Origin: Anaerolineales bacterium UBA5195
GTDB taxonomy: Bacteria; Chloroflexota; Anaerolineae; Anaerolineales; Villigracilaceae
Direction: 5' to 3'
NCBI GenBank assembly: GCA_002412925.1
Contig: DHVZ01000027.1
Span: 47,664 to 111,663 of the forward strand
Length of the DNA stretch: 64,000 bases
The notes below the pieces were generated by a model. The model was not told the origin of the DNA and ran no database searches. It saw only the letters and a list, made by a program, of their open reading frames with translations. A program made the position numbers and the translations under genes. Positions 49,316 to 57,368 of this stretch are shown one piece after another (position 1 is the first letter of the stretch; every line of letters begins with the position of its first letter).

Positions 49316-51703
49316 ATGAAAGCCAATCTTCACAACGCAGTTGTGATCGGGGCAGGGACGATGGGCGCGGCGATTGCGGCGCACCTGGCGAATGCGGGTA
49401 TGCCGGTGACATTGCTTGATATTGTTCCGGCAGGGCAAGTCTCAGGTTCGCCCCACGAGCGCAATAGAATCGTCAATGCCGGGCTGGAGAATGCCAAAAA
49501 AGCCAAGCCGGCAGCGTTTTTCTCGTCTGACCAGCACGCGCTGGTGAAGACCGGCAACCTGGAAGATGATTTCGAGGCCGCCATTAGCCAGGCGGATTGG
49601 ATTATTGAGGTCATCGTCGAGAACCTGAAAATCAAGCAAGATTTGATGGCGCACATTGACGCGGCGCGCAAGCCGGGGAGTATCGTTTCGTCAAATACCT
49701 CAGGCATCCCGCTCAAGGACATTGCTGAAGGGCGCAGCGACGATTTCAAGAGACACTTTCTTGGAACTCATTTTTTTAATCCGCCGCGTTACTTAAAACT
49801 GCTCGAAATCATCCCGGCTGACGAGACTTTACCCGCAGTGGTGGAGCGTGTCGCTCATTTTGGCGAGTATCGCCTCGGCAAGGGGGTTGTGTTCTGCAAG
49901 GACACGCCTAACTTTATCGGCAACCGCCTGGCCGTTGGCACAGGCGCTTTTGCGCTGGATTTCATCCTCGAAAACGGTTACACCGTTGATGAAGTGGATG
50001 CCATTACCGGGCCGCTGATGGGTCGTCCGAAGACGGCCACCTTCCGGTTATTGGATTTGGTCGGCGTCGATGTTTGGGAGCATGTGGTCCGCAACCTGGC
50101 CCCGTTAATTCCGTACGATACCCATGCCAAGCCATACCTGGCTGCCGAAAAGCCGAACGCATTGATCAAAACCATGTTGGAGCGCGGCTGGCTGGGGAAC
50201 AAGACCAAAGCCGGGTTCTACAAAGAAGTGCGCGGCGAGGATGGGAAAAAGGAATTCTGGTCGCTGGATTTGAAGACGCTCGAACACGAACCGCCCACCA
50301 AGCCGCGCTTCGACTCGGTCAAGGCGGCCAGGGAGGCCGAGGGGCTGGGTCAGCGCCTGAAAATATTGCTCGGCGCGAGCGACAGGGCCGCTGAACTGGT
50401 GAGGGCGCTGACCTACCAGAGCTTCCAGTACGCTTCGGTGCTCTTACCCGAAGTAGCCGACACCGGCAAACCCATCGACGACGCCATTCGCTTGGGTTAC
50501 GGTCACGATGTCGGGCCGTTCGAAACCTGGGACCTACTCGGCGTCCGCGAAACGGTCGAGCAGATGAAAGCTGCCGGATTTGCTCCCGCCCCCTGGGTGG
50601 ACGAGATGCTCCAGCGTGGGATCGAATCCTTCTATCAGGTTGAAGCAGGGAGCAAGGTCGGTGTATATGACGTTGCTAAAGGTCAATATGTCCCCATCCT
50701 CCGCAAAAAGGGACTGGTGTTGCTCAAGGAGCAGAAAATAGTTGCCCGAAATGCCGGGGCAACACTCTACGACAGTGGTGATGGCGTGGGGTTGGTCGAA
50801 TTCCACACGAAGATGAATGCGCTCGATGATGATATTTTTGAAATCATCAGCGAAGCCCTGAACCGGGCTGAAACCGAGTTTGATGGGTTGGTAATTGGCA
50901 GCGAGGCTGAGAATTTCAGCGCAGGCGCAAACCTGTTCATGGTCGTGGTCGCGGCACAGCAGGAGATGTGGGAGACGCTCGATGGTGCGGTCCGCAAATT
51001 GCAGGGTTTGAACATGCGGATGCGCTACTTTCCCAAGCCGGTGGTGGTGGCTCCGGCGGGGCTGGCGCTGGGCGGCGGTTGTGAAGTGACGATGCACGCC
51101 TCGCGCGTTGTCGCGGCTGGAGAGTTGTACATTGGCCTGGTGGAATTGGGCGCGGGCGTCATCCCGGCGGGCGGCGGCACAAAGGAAATTATCCGGCGGG
51201 TCATCAACCCGGCCATGAAAACCGAGGGCGCTGAAGTGCTGCCGTTCCTGCAACGCGCCTTCCTGCAAATCGGGCAGGCCAAGGTGGCGACCAGCGCTGA
51301 AGAAGCCCGGCAAATGGGAATCCTTGGACCGGCAGACCGGGTGGTGATGAACCGCGACCATCTGCTGACTGAGGCGAAGAAAGAAGTGCTGCAGATGGTC
51401 GCCACAGGTTATACCCCGCCTCCGCCAGAGAGAATCTACGCCGCTGGGCGTGACATGCTTGGCGCAGTGCAGGTCGGGGCATACTCGTTCATGGCGGGCG
51501 GGTATATCAGCGAGTACGATAACCATATCGCTTGCAAGTTGGCGCATGTCCTGACCGGCGGCGGGTTGAGCAAGCCGCAATGGGTCAGCGAACAATATAT
51601 TCTCGATTTGGAGCGAGAAGCATTCCTTTCGCTGTGCGGCGAGGAAAAGACCCAGGCGAGGATGTGGAGCCTGTTGCAAACGGGCAAGCCATTGAGGAAT
51701 TAA
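49316..51703 (+). CDS. fadN: 3-hydroxyacyl-CoA dehydrogenase / enoyl-CoA hydratase (FadN type)
   Basis: A 795-residue bifunctional enzyme. The NAD-binding domain opens the chain (VIGAGTMGAAIAAHLANAGMPVTLLDI), with HFFNPPRYLKLLEIIP and KDTPNFIGNRL of the dehydrogenase. The crotonase domain lies from about 480 (FSAGANL; GLALGGGCEVTMHASRVVA; YIGLVELGAGVIPAGGGTKE, holding the catalytic Glu pair). This order, dehydrogenase first, matches Bacillus FadN rather than E. coli FadB. It hydrates enoyl-CoA and oxidises the product. GAGGAGG precedes the ATG. Confidence 0.94.
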   Translation: MKANLHNAVVIGAGTMGAAIAAHLANAGMPVTLLDIVPAGQVSGSPHERNRIVNAGLENAKKAKPAAFFSSDQHALVKTGNLEDDFEAAISQADWIIEVIVENLKIKQDLMAHIDAARKPGSIVSSNTSGIPLKDIAEGRSDDFKRHFLGTHFFNPPRYLKLLEIIPADETLPAVVERVAHFGEYRLGKGVVFCKDTPNFIGNRLAVGTGAFALDFILENGYTVDEVDAITGPLMGRPKTATFRLLDLVGVDVWEHVVRNLAPLIPYDTHAKPYLAAEKPNALIKTMLERGWLGNKTKAGFYKEVRGEDGKKEFWSLDLKTLEHEPPTKPRFDSVKAAREAEGLGQRLKILLGASDRAAELVRALTYQSFQYASVLLPEVADTGKPIDDAIRLGYGHDVGPFETWDLLGVRETVEQMKAAGFAPAPWVDEMLQRGIESFYQVEAGSKVGVYDVAKGQYVPILRKKGLVLLKEQKIVARNAGATLYDSGDGVGLVEFHTKMNALDDDIFEIISEALNRAETEFDGLVIGSEAENFSAGANLFMVVVAAQQEMWETLDGAVRKLQGLNMRMRYFPKPVVVAPAGLALGGGCEVTMHASRVVAAGELYIGLVELGAGVIPAGGGTKEIIRRVINPAMKTEGAEVLPFLQRAFLQIGQAKVATSAEEARQMGILGPADRVVMNRDHLLTEAKKEVLQMVATGYTPPPPERIYAAGRDMLGAVQVGAYSFMAGGYISEYDNHIACKLAHVLTGGGLSKPQWVSEQYILDLEREAFLSLCGEEKTQARMWSLLQTGKPLRN

Positions 51704-51771
51704 ATTTTTTGGACGGAGAAAAACAAAATGCTTGCTCCGTAAAATCCGTGTCCAATAAAGGAGAAGTCAGC

Positions 51772-52959
51772 ATGAATAATCGTGATGCTGTCATTGTTGC
51801 AGCCGCCCGCACGCCAGTTGGCAAGGCCAAAAAGGGGGCGCTGTCCACCGCCCGACCGGATGACTTGATGGCGCTGGTAATACAGGGTTTGCTCAAACGC
51901 GCCCCGGCGCTGGACCCCGTTGAAATTGACGACGTGATCGTCGGCTGCGCTTTTCCAGAGGGTGAGCAGGGGCTGAACATGGCGCGGATGAGTGCCCTGC
52001 GCGCGGGCTTGCCAATCAGCGTCCCTGGTGAAACCATCAATCGCTATTGCTCATCGGGTGTGCAGTCGATTGCCCATGCCGCCTATGCGATCCAGGCGGG
52101 CGATATCGACGTGGCGATTGCAGGCGGTGCCGAATCGATGTCGCTGGTGCCGATGGCAGGGTACAAATTCTCGCCTAATCCGCATTTCTCACAGGATTTG
52201 CCGCACTATTACACCAATATGGGCCTGACTGCCGAGAATGTGGCCGAAAAATATGGGATTAGCCGCGAGGACATGGACGCTTTTGCCCTGCGTTCGAACC
52301 TGCTGGCCGCCAAAGCGGTCGATGCAGGCCTGTTCGACCCGGAACTGGTACCTGTCGAGGTGGAAATCCTCGAACTCGATGAGGACGAAAAACCCATTAC
52401 CCGAAAATTCACCCACCGACGCGACGAAGGCCCGCGCGGCGACTCTACGCTGGAAGGTCTCGCCAAACTCAAGCCCGCTTTTAAGGAAGGCGGCCTGGTC
52501 ACTGCCGGGAATTCCTCGCAAATGTCGGACGGGGCGGCGGGCGCGGTGGTCATGTCGGCGGAAAAGGCTGGTAAACTTGGGTTGAAGCCGCTGGCGCGTT
52601 TTGTCGCTTTTGCGGTGGGCGGTGTCGAACCCGCTTACATGGGGATTGGCCCGGTGGTCGCCATCCCCAAGGCGTTGGCCAAGGCCGGCCTGAAACTGGC
52701 CGAACTCGATCTGATTGAACTGAACGAAGCCTTTGCCGCGCAGGGATTGGCTGTCATGCAGGAACTCAGCCTGAATCTGGAGATCACCAACGTGAATGGT
52801 GGCGCGATTGCCCTCGGGCATCCGCTCGGCTGCACCGGCGCGAAGTTGACCACGCAGCTGGTTTATGAAATGGCACGGCGTAAATCGAGGTACGGCATGG
52901 TGAGCATGTGCATCGGCGGCGGTATGGGCGCGGCGGCCATTTTTGAAAATTTGCAGTAA
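51772..52959 (+). CDS. fadA: Acetyl-CoA acyltransferase (thiolase)
   Basis: A 395-residue thiolase. The nucleophile is C93 (INRYCSSGVQSIA); the His and second Cys lie in GGAIALGHPLGCTGAKL and CIGGGMGAA. It cleaves 3-ketoacyl-CoA in the last beta-oxidation step. The ATG at 51772 follows AAAGGAG. A 68-base spacer separates it from fadN. Confidence 0.95.
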   Translation: MNNRDAVIVAAARTPVGKAKKGALSTARPDDLMALVIQGLLKRAPALDPVEIDDVIVGCAFPEGEQGLNMARMSALRAGLPISVPGETINRYCSSGVQSIAHAAYAIQAGDIDVAIAGGAESMSLVPMAGYKFSPNPHFSQDLPHYYTNMGLTAENVAEKYGISREDMDAFALRSNLLAAKAVDAGLFDPELVPVEVEILELDEDEKPITRKFTHRRDEGPRGDSTLEGLAKLKPAFKEGGLVTAGNSSQMSDGAAGAVVMSAEKAGKLGLKPLARFVAFAVGGVEPAYMGIGPVVAIPKALAKAGLKLAELDLIELNEAFAAQGLAVMQELSLNLEITNVNGGAIALGHPLGCTGAKLTTQLVYEMARRKSRYGMVSMCIGGGMGAAAIFENLQ

Positions 52960-53005
52960 CGGCAACCAAATGTCATAATGACATAAAAAACCAAAGGAGA
53001 AAAAT

Positions 53006-53335
53006 ATGCCTCTCACAATTGCAGACCTGATGTCCAAAATGCCCGGCGCATTCGTCCCCGAAAAGGCGCAGGGACTCGATACCGTCCTCCAGTTCAAGTT
53101 CACCGGCAGTGAACCGGGTGACTGGTATGCCGCCATCAAAGATGGCAAGGTGGATGTCCAACAGGGCGCCCATCCCAGCCCAAAGATGACCCTCACGGCT
53201 GATTCTGCCGATTACATTGCGCTGTTCACCGGTCAGCTTGATCCGATGCAGGCTTTCATGGCCGGAAAACTCAAACTGACTGGTGACCTGAACCTGGCGA
53301 TGAAGATGACGCAGTTTTTCAAGATGCGCGGGTAG
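53006..53335 (+). CDS. SCP2 sterol/lipid-carrier domain protein
   Basis: A 109-residue single SCP2 domain (LQFKFTGSEPGDWYAAIKDGKVDVQQGAHPSPKMTLTADSADYIALFTGQLDPMQAFMAGKLKLTGDLNLAMK). These bind fatty acyl chains and often sit with beta-oxidation genes, as here. AAAGGAG precedes the start. Confidence 0.93.
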   Translation: MPLTIADLMSKMPGAFVPEKAQGLDTVLQFKFTGSEPGDWYAAIKDGKVDVQQGAHPSPKMTLTADSADYIALFTGQLDPMQAFMAGKLKLTGDLNLAMKMTQFFKMRG

Positions 53336-53372
53336 CAGCCGATTACCATAGATATGTAGAAAATTGCGGTAC

Positions 53373-53401
53373 AAACCGCCAGAGATTTCCTCTGGCGGTT
53401 T
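53373..53401 (+). terminator. Terminator of the beta-oxidation cluster
   Basis: AAACCGCCAGAG (53373-53384) faces CTCTGGCGGTTT (53390-53401) around five bases, with a short T-run. Confidence 0.85.
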
Positions 53402-53431
53402 TGATTCTGGTGCGAATTTTGCTCAATCCCC

Positions 53432-53462
53432 TTGACTCTCTGGTTACCATAGGGTGTATAGT
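53432..53462 (+). promoter_or_regulatory. MerR-type promoter with 19-bp spacer and dyad
   Basis: TTGACT (53432-53437) and TATAGT (53457-53462) are 19 bases apart, two more than optimal, as in promoters activated by MerR proteins. ACTCTCTGG and CCATAGGGT (53435-53455) form an imperfect dyad (seven of nine) around TTA. It lies just before a merR-family gene. Confidence 0.75.
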
Positions 53463-53490
53463 AGCGCTGTAAGCTGAAACGAGGACAACG

Positions 53491-54312
53491 ATGAGACTGA
53501 AAATTGGCGATTTCGCGCGTCTAGGACAGGTCACTGTGCAAACCCTGCGTCATTATGACGATTTGGGCCTGCTCGGACCAGCAGAAGTGGATAGTTTCAC
53601 CAGCTACCGCTATTACACCTTTGAGCAACTCCCGCGCTTGCACCGTATCCTGGCGCTTAAGGATTTCGGCCTGTCCCTCGAACAAATCACGCAGCTCCTG
53701 GCCCAGGATTTACCCCCTTCCGAGCTGCGCGGGATGTTGAGGCTCAAACAAAGTGAACTGCGCGAACAGGTGCGGGATCAAATCGACCGTCTGGAGCGTA
53801 TCGAAGCGCGCCTGCGGCAGATCGAGCAGGAAAACGAAACCTCGCCTTACGAGGTGGTTGTTCGGCGCGTCGAGCCGCTCCTGATTGCCTCGGTGCGCGG
53901 ATTTTTACCCACCTATTGGGATGCCACACCCTTGTGGATGGAACTGGCCGAAAAGATGTCCAGAGCAGGTATTGCGGCAGCCGGACCGTTTTTCAGCATT
54001 TACCATGCCACCGAACCGCAAATCGACACGGAAGCCTGTGTGCCGGTCACGCCTGCGGCCTGCGAGCAATCCACCCTGCAGGTTTACGAACTTCCGGTGG
54101 TCGAACAGATGGCCTGTACTATTCATCATGGGCCATTTACCGGCCTGATCAACGGTTTCACCGCTCTATTCAAATGGGTGGACGCCAATGGTTACCAGTT
54201 GGCCGGGCCTGACCGCGAAATTTACCTGCGGCATCCCTCCAAAACAGATTTCGCCAACGACACCCAGGCCGTCACCGAGTTGCAGGTTCCCGTCAGCCGG
54301 GTGACCACGTAA
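53491..54312 (+). CDS. MerR-family regulator with GyrI-like ligand domain
   Basis: A 273-residue regulator. The winged helix-turn-helix is IGDFARLGQVTVQTLRHYDDLGLL, followed by SYRYYTFEQLPRLHRILALKDFGLSLEQI and a coiled coil (about 75-110). The C-terminal domain from about 120 (VVVRRVEPLLIASVRG) is a GyrI/BmrR-type small-molecule pocket. It probably activates its own promoter by untwisting the 19-bp spacer; other targets are unknown. Confidence 0.9.
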   Translation: MRLKIGDFARLGQVTVQTLRHYDDLGLLGPAEVDSFTSYRYYTFEQLPRLHRILALKDFGLSLEQITQLLAQDLPPSELRGMLRLKQSELREQVRDQIDRLERIEARLRQIEQENETSPYEVVVRRVEPLLIASVRGFLPTYWDATPLWMELAEKMSRAGIAAAGPFFSIYHATEPQIDTEACVPVTPAACEQSTLQVYELPVVEQMACTIHHGPFTGLINGFTALFKWVDANGYQLAGPDREIYLRHPSKTDFANDTQAVTELQVPVSRVTT

Positions 54313-54444
54313 TTTTCTAGAGAACGCGCCAGGGATGAAAGGCGCACCCAGCAAAGCAAAAGTCCAAGGTTGTAGAGAAATCGCTTCAAGCGAGTTCTGT
54401 TTGCGTTCCTGTTTGACACATTCAATTCTATTTGGAGGCAACTG

Positions 54445-54930
54445 ATGAAAACCGAATTCAAACTGACCCAGATCGGAACTGTCCATGCCGGGGAAAAGGG
54501 CTTTATGCTCGAGATTTTCCCTGAATACCGTGCCGCACTCAACGGCCTGGATGGCTTTAGCCACCTCAACGTGCTCTGGTGGTTCCACCTGTTGGACACA
54601 CCGCAATACCGAGCCGTGACTGAGTGCCCGCAGCCCTACCAACATGCGCCGGAAACCTTGGGGATTTTTGCCACCCGTTCGCCCGTGCGTCCTAATCCGC
54701 TGGCGCTCTCGGTGGTTCCAGTGCTGGGAATTGACCTGGAAAAGGGACTGGTCTCTGTCGCCTACATCGATGCTGAAGAAGGGACGCCGATCCTCGATCT
54801 CAAACCCTATCACCCATGTACTGACCGTGTGCGCGAAGTCCAGGTTCCCGCCTGGAGCGCCCACTGGCCGCAGTGGTACGAGGACTCGGCAGAATTCGAT
54901 TGGGAGGCTGAGTTCGTCAACGCCCGTTGA
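54445..54930 (+). CDS. trmO: tRNA (adenine-N6)-methyltransferase TrmO family
   Basis: A 161-residue TsaA/TrmO (UPF0066) beta-barrel protein. Signatures: KTEFKLTQIGTVH at the start, LDGFSHLNVLWWFH, GIFATRSPVRPNPLALS and GTPILDLKPYHPCTDRV. TrmO uses SAM to methylate t6A37 of tRNA-Thr to m6t6A. TGGAGG precedes the ATG. The 132-base gap upstream shows no recognised feature. Confidence 0.9.
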   Translation: MKTEFKLTQIGTVHAGEKGFMLEIFPEYRAALNGLDGFSHLNVLWWFHLLDTPQYRAVTECPQPYQHAPETLGIFATRSPVRPNPLALSVVPVLGIDLEKGLVSVAYIDAEEGTPILDLKPYHPCTDRVREVQVPAWSAHWPQWYEDSAEFDWEAEFVNAR

Positions 54931-54946
54931 TCCGCAAGTGAAAGAA

Positions 54947-54984
54947 AAAAACTGGCGTGGGCCAAAATGCCCTCGCCAGTTTTT
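54947..54984. terminator. Bidirectional terminator after trmO
   Basis: AAAAACTGGCG (54947-54957) faces CGCCAGTTTTT (54974-54984) around 16 bases, with A/T tails for both strands; it lies between convergent genes. Confidence 0.85.
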
Positions 54985-54996
54985 GCTGATCTAGAA

Positions 54997-55416
54997 TTAA
55001 ACGAAGAGCGCAATCACTGACACAAATACCCAGGCAATCATGCAAAACGTGATCAATGCAAAAACGGTTGTGATGATCCCGGTTATCCTAGAACGGATCC
55101 AGCCTGTCAGTCCGACACCCACCAGAAACAGGTTCAGCCCCAGGTAGGCAACCGCAAAGGTATAGCCTAGCCAGCCTTCCAACTCGGTAATTTCCCGATT
55201 TAATTCCGCAATGGCCGCTGCTCCCAATACAAAAGCGAACAAGGCAAACAGAAACATTGTTGTGGAAATCGAAAAGACGATAATGGCTGCAGTGGTGATT
55301 TTTCCCGGTTTGTCTGTGGAGATAAGCTGGATTACTGCTGAAAAGGCAAAGCCAGCCAGAATCCCAACCAGGGTAGCGATTTGATTGTATTCCTGTAAAA
55401 GGTTGCCAATATCCAT
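54997..55416 (-). CDS. Small integral membrane protein, unknown function
   Basis: A 139-residue protein with four hydrophobic helices (about 14-32, 40-70, 80-108 and 113-137). No family recognised. It begins MDIGNLLQEYNQIATLVGILAGFAFS. It is flanked by terminators on both sides, so it is a single-gene unit. Confidence 0.65.
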   Translation of the reverse strand: MDIGNLLQEYNQIATLVGILAGFAFSAVIQLISTDKPGKITTAAIIVFSISTTMFLFALFAFVLGAAAIAELNREITELEGWLGYTFAVAYLGLNLFLVGVGLTGWIRSRITGIITTVFALITFCMIAWVFVSVIALFV

Positions 55417-55432
55417 GAGACTATTCCTGGAA

Positions 55433-55472
55433 AAACAAAGAGGGCCGGGAATTTCCCCGACCCTCTTTGTTT
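55433..55472. terminator. Terminator between the membrane-protein and SPFH genes
   Basis: AAACAAAGAGGG (55433-55444) faces CCCTCTTTGTTT (55461-55472), with an inner GGGAA/TTCCC pairing. It ends the SPFH gene on the minus strand. Confidence 0.85.
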
Positions 55473-55480
55473 ACGGTAGT

Positions 55481-56539
55481 TTAGCTTTTTAAGAACTCAT
55501 CCAGCGCGGATTTGCTGATCCGGTAGGCGCTGCCGAGTTTCTTGGCCTTTAAATCGCCAGCCGTGATGGCGGCGATGACATCTTCTTCGGAGACGCGCAG
55601 GATTGCGGCCGCTTCGGAGGGGGTCATCACATCGGGCGTTCCCCCGGCCGGGGCAGCGCCAGCCGCCGGAGCGGCCTGCTGTTGAGGCGTCTGCATCCCG
55701 CCCTGGAGCGCCTGGCCCATCAGGTTCCCGATGCCCATCCCGGCGCCGATCCCGGCTGTCAGGCCAGCGCCGCCGCTCTGGTTGTTGGCGGCATCGCGCA
55801 TTGCATCCGCGGCCTGCAACTGGGTATAAACGTTCATATCGAGCATACCCATGTCGCGCAGTTCCTGGGCCGATTTATCGGACGGTTTCAGGTTGCCGAT
55901 GTAGAAAGTCTTCAGAGTCAGGCCCAGGGCCGCGAAGTCATCCTGCGCCTTGGCGCGGACGCCTGCGCCGAGTTCTTCCGTCAGGCCGATGAGTTCGAGA
56001 ACGTTCTTATTCGCGCCAGTTTCGCCAAGTAAATCCTGGAGCTTGGAGAGCAGCATCGTGCGGACACGCTCTTCGATTTCCACTGTGCGGAAGATGGCCT
56101 GCTTGCCAACGATATTGGTCACAAATAATTGCGGATCGCTGACCTGGAAGGAGTAAGTCCCAAAACCCTGCAAGAGCGCCACGCCCAGGCCCACGCCCGG
56201 ATTCCGGACGATGATGGGCTGCGGGGTGCCCCATTTCTTGTTGGCGAACTCTTTCAGCGAGACGAAATAGACTTCCGCGGGGAAGGGAGTGCGGTCGTTG
56301 AATGCCTTGCCGATGAAATCAATCAGCTTGGGAACGTTGGCGGTGACCAGCGTGTGCATCCCTGGCCCGAAAACATCCAGCGCCTGCCCGTTGCGGAAGA
56401 AGACAGCCGCCTGCCCATCACGGACGATCAACTGTGAACCAATCCGGTAATCACCAATGCTGGAGTCATCCGGGAAGCGATGGACGATTTCGTCCACCAT
56501 CTCATTGCGATATTCGATTACATCAAAAATTCTGGCCAT
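55481..56539 (-). CDS. SPFH-domain protein with C-terminal helix-turn-helix (excisionase-like)
   Basis: A 352-residue protein. Residues 1-240 are an SPFH domain of the YdjI/virion-core-protein type (IGSQLIVRDGQAAVFFRNGQALDVFGPGMHTL; FPAEVYFVSLKEFANKKWGTPQPI), without an N-terminal membrane helix. A Gly/Ala/Gln-rich linker (about 255-300) follows, then a MerR-like HTH of the excisionase type (MTPSEAAAILRVSEEDVIAAITAGDLKAKKLGSAYRISKSALDEFL). The joining of a membrane scaffold domain to a DNA-binding-like domain is unusual. GGAG precedes the start. Confidence 0.85.
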   Translation of the reverse strand: MARIFDVIEYRNEMVDEIVHRFPDDSSIGDYRIGSQLIVRDGQAAVFFRNGQALDVFGPGMHTLVTANVPKLIDFIGKAFNDRTPFPAEVYFVSLKEFANKKWGTPQPIIVRNPGVGLGVALLQGFGTYSFQVSDPQLFVTNIVGKQAIFRTVEIEERVRTMLLSKLQDLLGETGANKNVLELIGLTEELGAGVRAKAQDDFAALGLTLKTFYIGNLKPSDKSAQELRDMGMLDMNVYTQLQAADAMRDAANNQSGGAGLTAGIGAGMGIGNLMGQALQGGMQTPQQQAAPAAGAAPAGGTPDVMTPSEAAAILRVSEEDVIAAITAGDLKAKKLGSAYRISKSALDEFLKS

Positions 56540-56652
56540 GGCTCTCTCCTTTTGACCTTAAATTGACGAATTCATTATAGTCTATGCGTGAATTACATTC
56601 AAGCAGATATACGCCACTTTTTTGAAAAAGTTGTGTGGGGCTAACACGCAAG

Positions 56653-56741
56653 AGCGCGTCGCGCCAAGCTTTTTAGCCAATTCCGCTAAACGGAGCTCGT
56701 TTTCACCTGAGAAAATCCCGTTTAACCTGGCGCGACGTGCC
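56653..56741. repeat. Nested palindromic element / structured 3' region
   Basis: CGTCGCGCCA (56657-56666) faces TGGCGCGACG (56729-56738). Inside, GCTAAACGG faces CCGTTTAAC (one mismatch) and then TTTTC faces GAAAA. The three stems stack into one long hairpin of about 90 bases, just after the zinc-ribbon gene on the minus strand. No T-run follows. It fills most of the 208-base gap between two genes. Confidence 0.6.
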
Positions 56742-56747
56742 CTCTGG

Positions 56748-57344
56748 TCATCCATCCACCAGGCGCGTGCCGCAGGCCTGGCAGAACAAAGCGTCAGCGG
56801 TGTGGCCGCGCCCACACTTGGGGCATTTGCGGGGCAAGTCGCTCGGGAGGGCGGCTCCGCAGGCGGAGCAGGATTCGAGCTCCGGGTCATTGGCCATCCC
56901 GCAGAATTCACAAACCTTGGGGTTTTGCGGCGCATCCTTTTCCCCGGCCAATGAACGGGTCAGCGCGCAGAGGTCGTTGATCGCATCCCAGATTTGCGGG
57001 GCGATATTTTCCAGGGTGAGTTCGCCAATGAGATCGGGAACCATCGCCAGCAGGGAAATGGGATTGGAGGCGGCTCGCTCGATGAGTTCGCTCGCATCCC
57101 CGGCTTTATCCAGCCAGTTACGGTCGCGGCTCATCGTGACCAGCACCCCGCCGCTTGTATCGGTGATATGGACGGTGACCGGAGTCCCGTGCTTTGACCC
57201 GATCTGCACTAATGAAGTTTCGCCCCGATTCTCGATCCGGGCGCGGCGCTGGCGGTCGCTGAAGCGCGCTGCCAATTGGTCGGCCAGCGCGGCGGCAGAG
57301 ATAGTTCCATGAAACATGCGTTGGTTAGGGGGTTGGGAGGACAT
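56748..57344 (-). CDS. Protein with two C-terminal zinc ribbons
   Basis: A 198-residue protein. Residues 1-130 form an uncharacterised alpha/beta domain (HGTISAAALADQLAARFSDRQRRARIENRGETSLVQIGS). Two zinc ribbons end the chain: CEFCGMAN...CSACGA and CPKCGRGH...CQACGT (about 145-195), each with two CxxC pairs. It lies next to the SPFH-HTH gene on the same strand. Zinc ribbons and SPFH proteins of this type are often neighbours, so a joint function is plausible. Confidence 0.75.
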   Translation of the reverse strand: MSSQPPNQRMFHGTISAAALADQLAARFSDRQRRARIENRGETSLVQIGSKHGTPVTVHITDTSGGVLVTMSRDRNWLDKAGDASELIERAASNPISLLAMVPDLIGELTLENIAPQIWDAINDLCALTRSLAGEKDAPQNPKVCEFCGMANDPELESCSACGAALPSDLPRKCPKCGRGHTADALFCQACGTRLVDG

Positions 57345-57368
57345 GGTTAAAGATTTACCCTGTATGGA

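Noticed and set aside
50534..51679. 381-codon antisense ORF inside the FadN-like gene
   Set aside because: It is a shadow of a strongly conserved gene in GC-rich codon context; the peptide has no recognisable domain.
44362..53445. Identical 15-mer CTTGACTCTCTGGTT at the tetR and merR promoters
   Set aside because: It covers the -35 box in both, but the regulators and operators differ and only two copies occur; likely coincidence plus -35 consensus.
56582..56935. 117-codon minus-strand ORF overlapping the end of the zinc-ribbon gene
   Set aside because: It overlaps the conserved zinc ribbons in another frame and then reads through the palindromic element.
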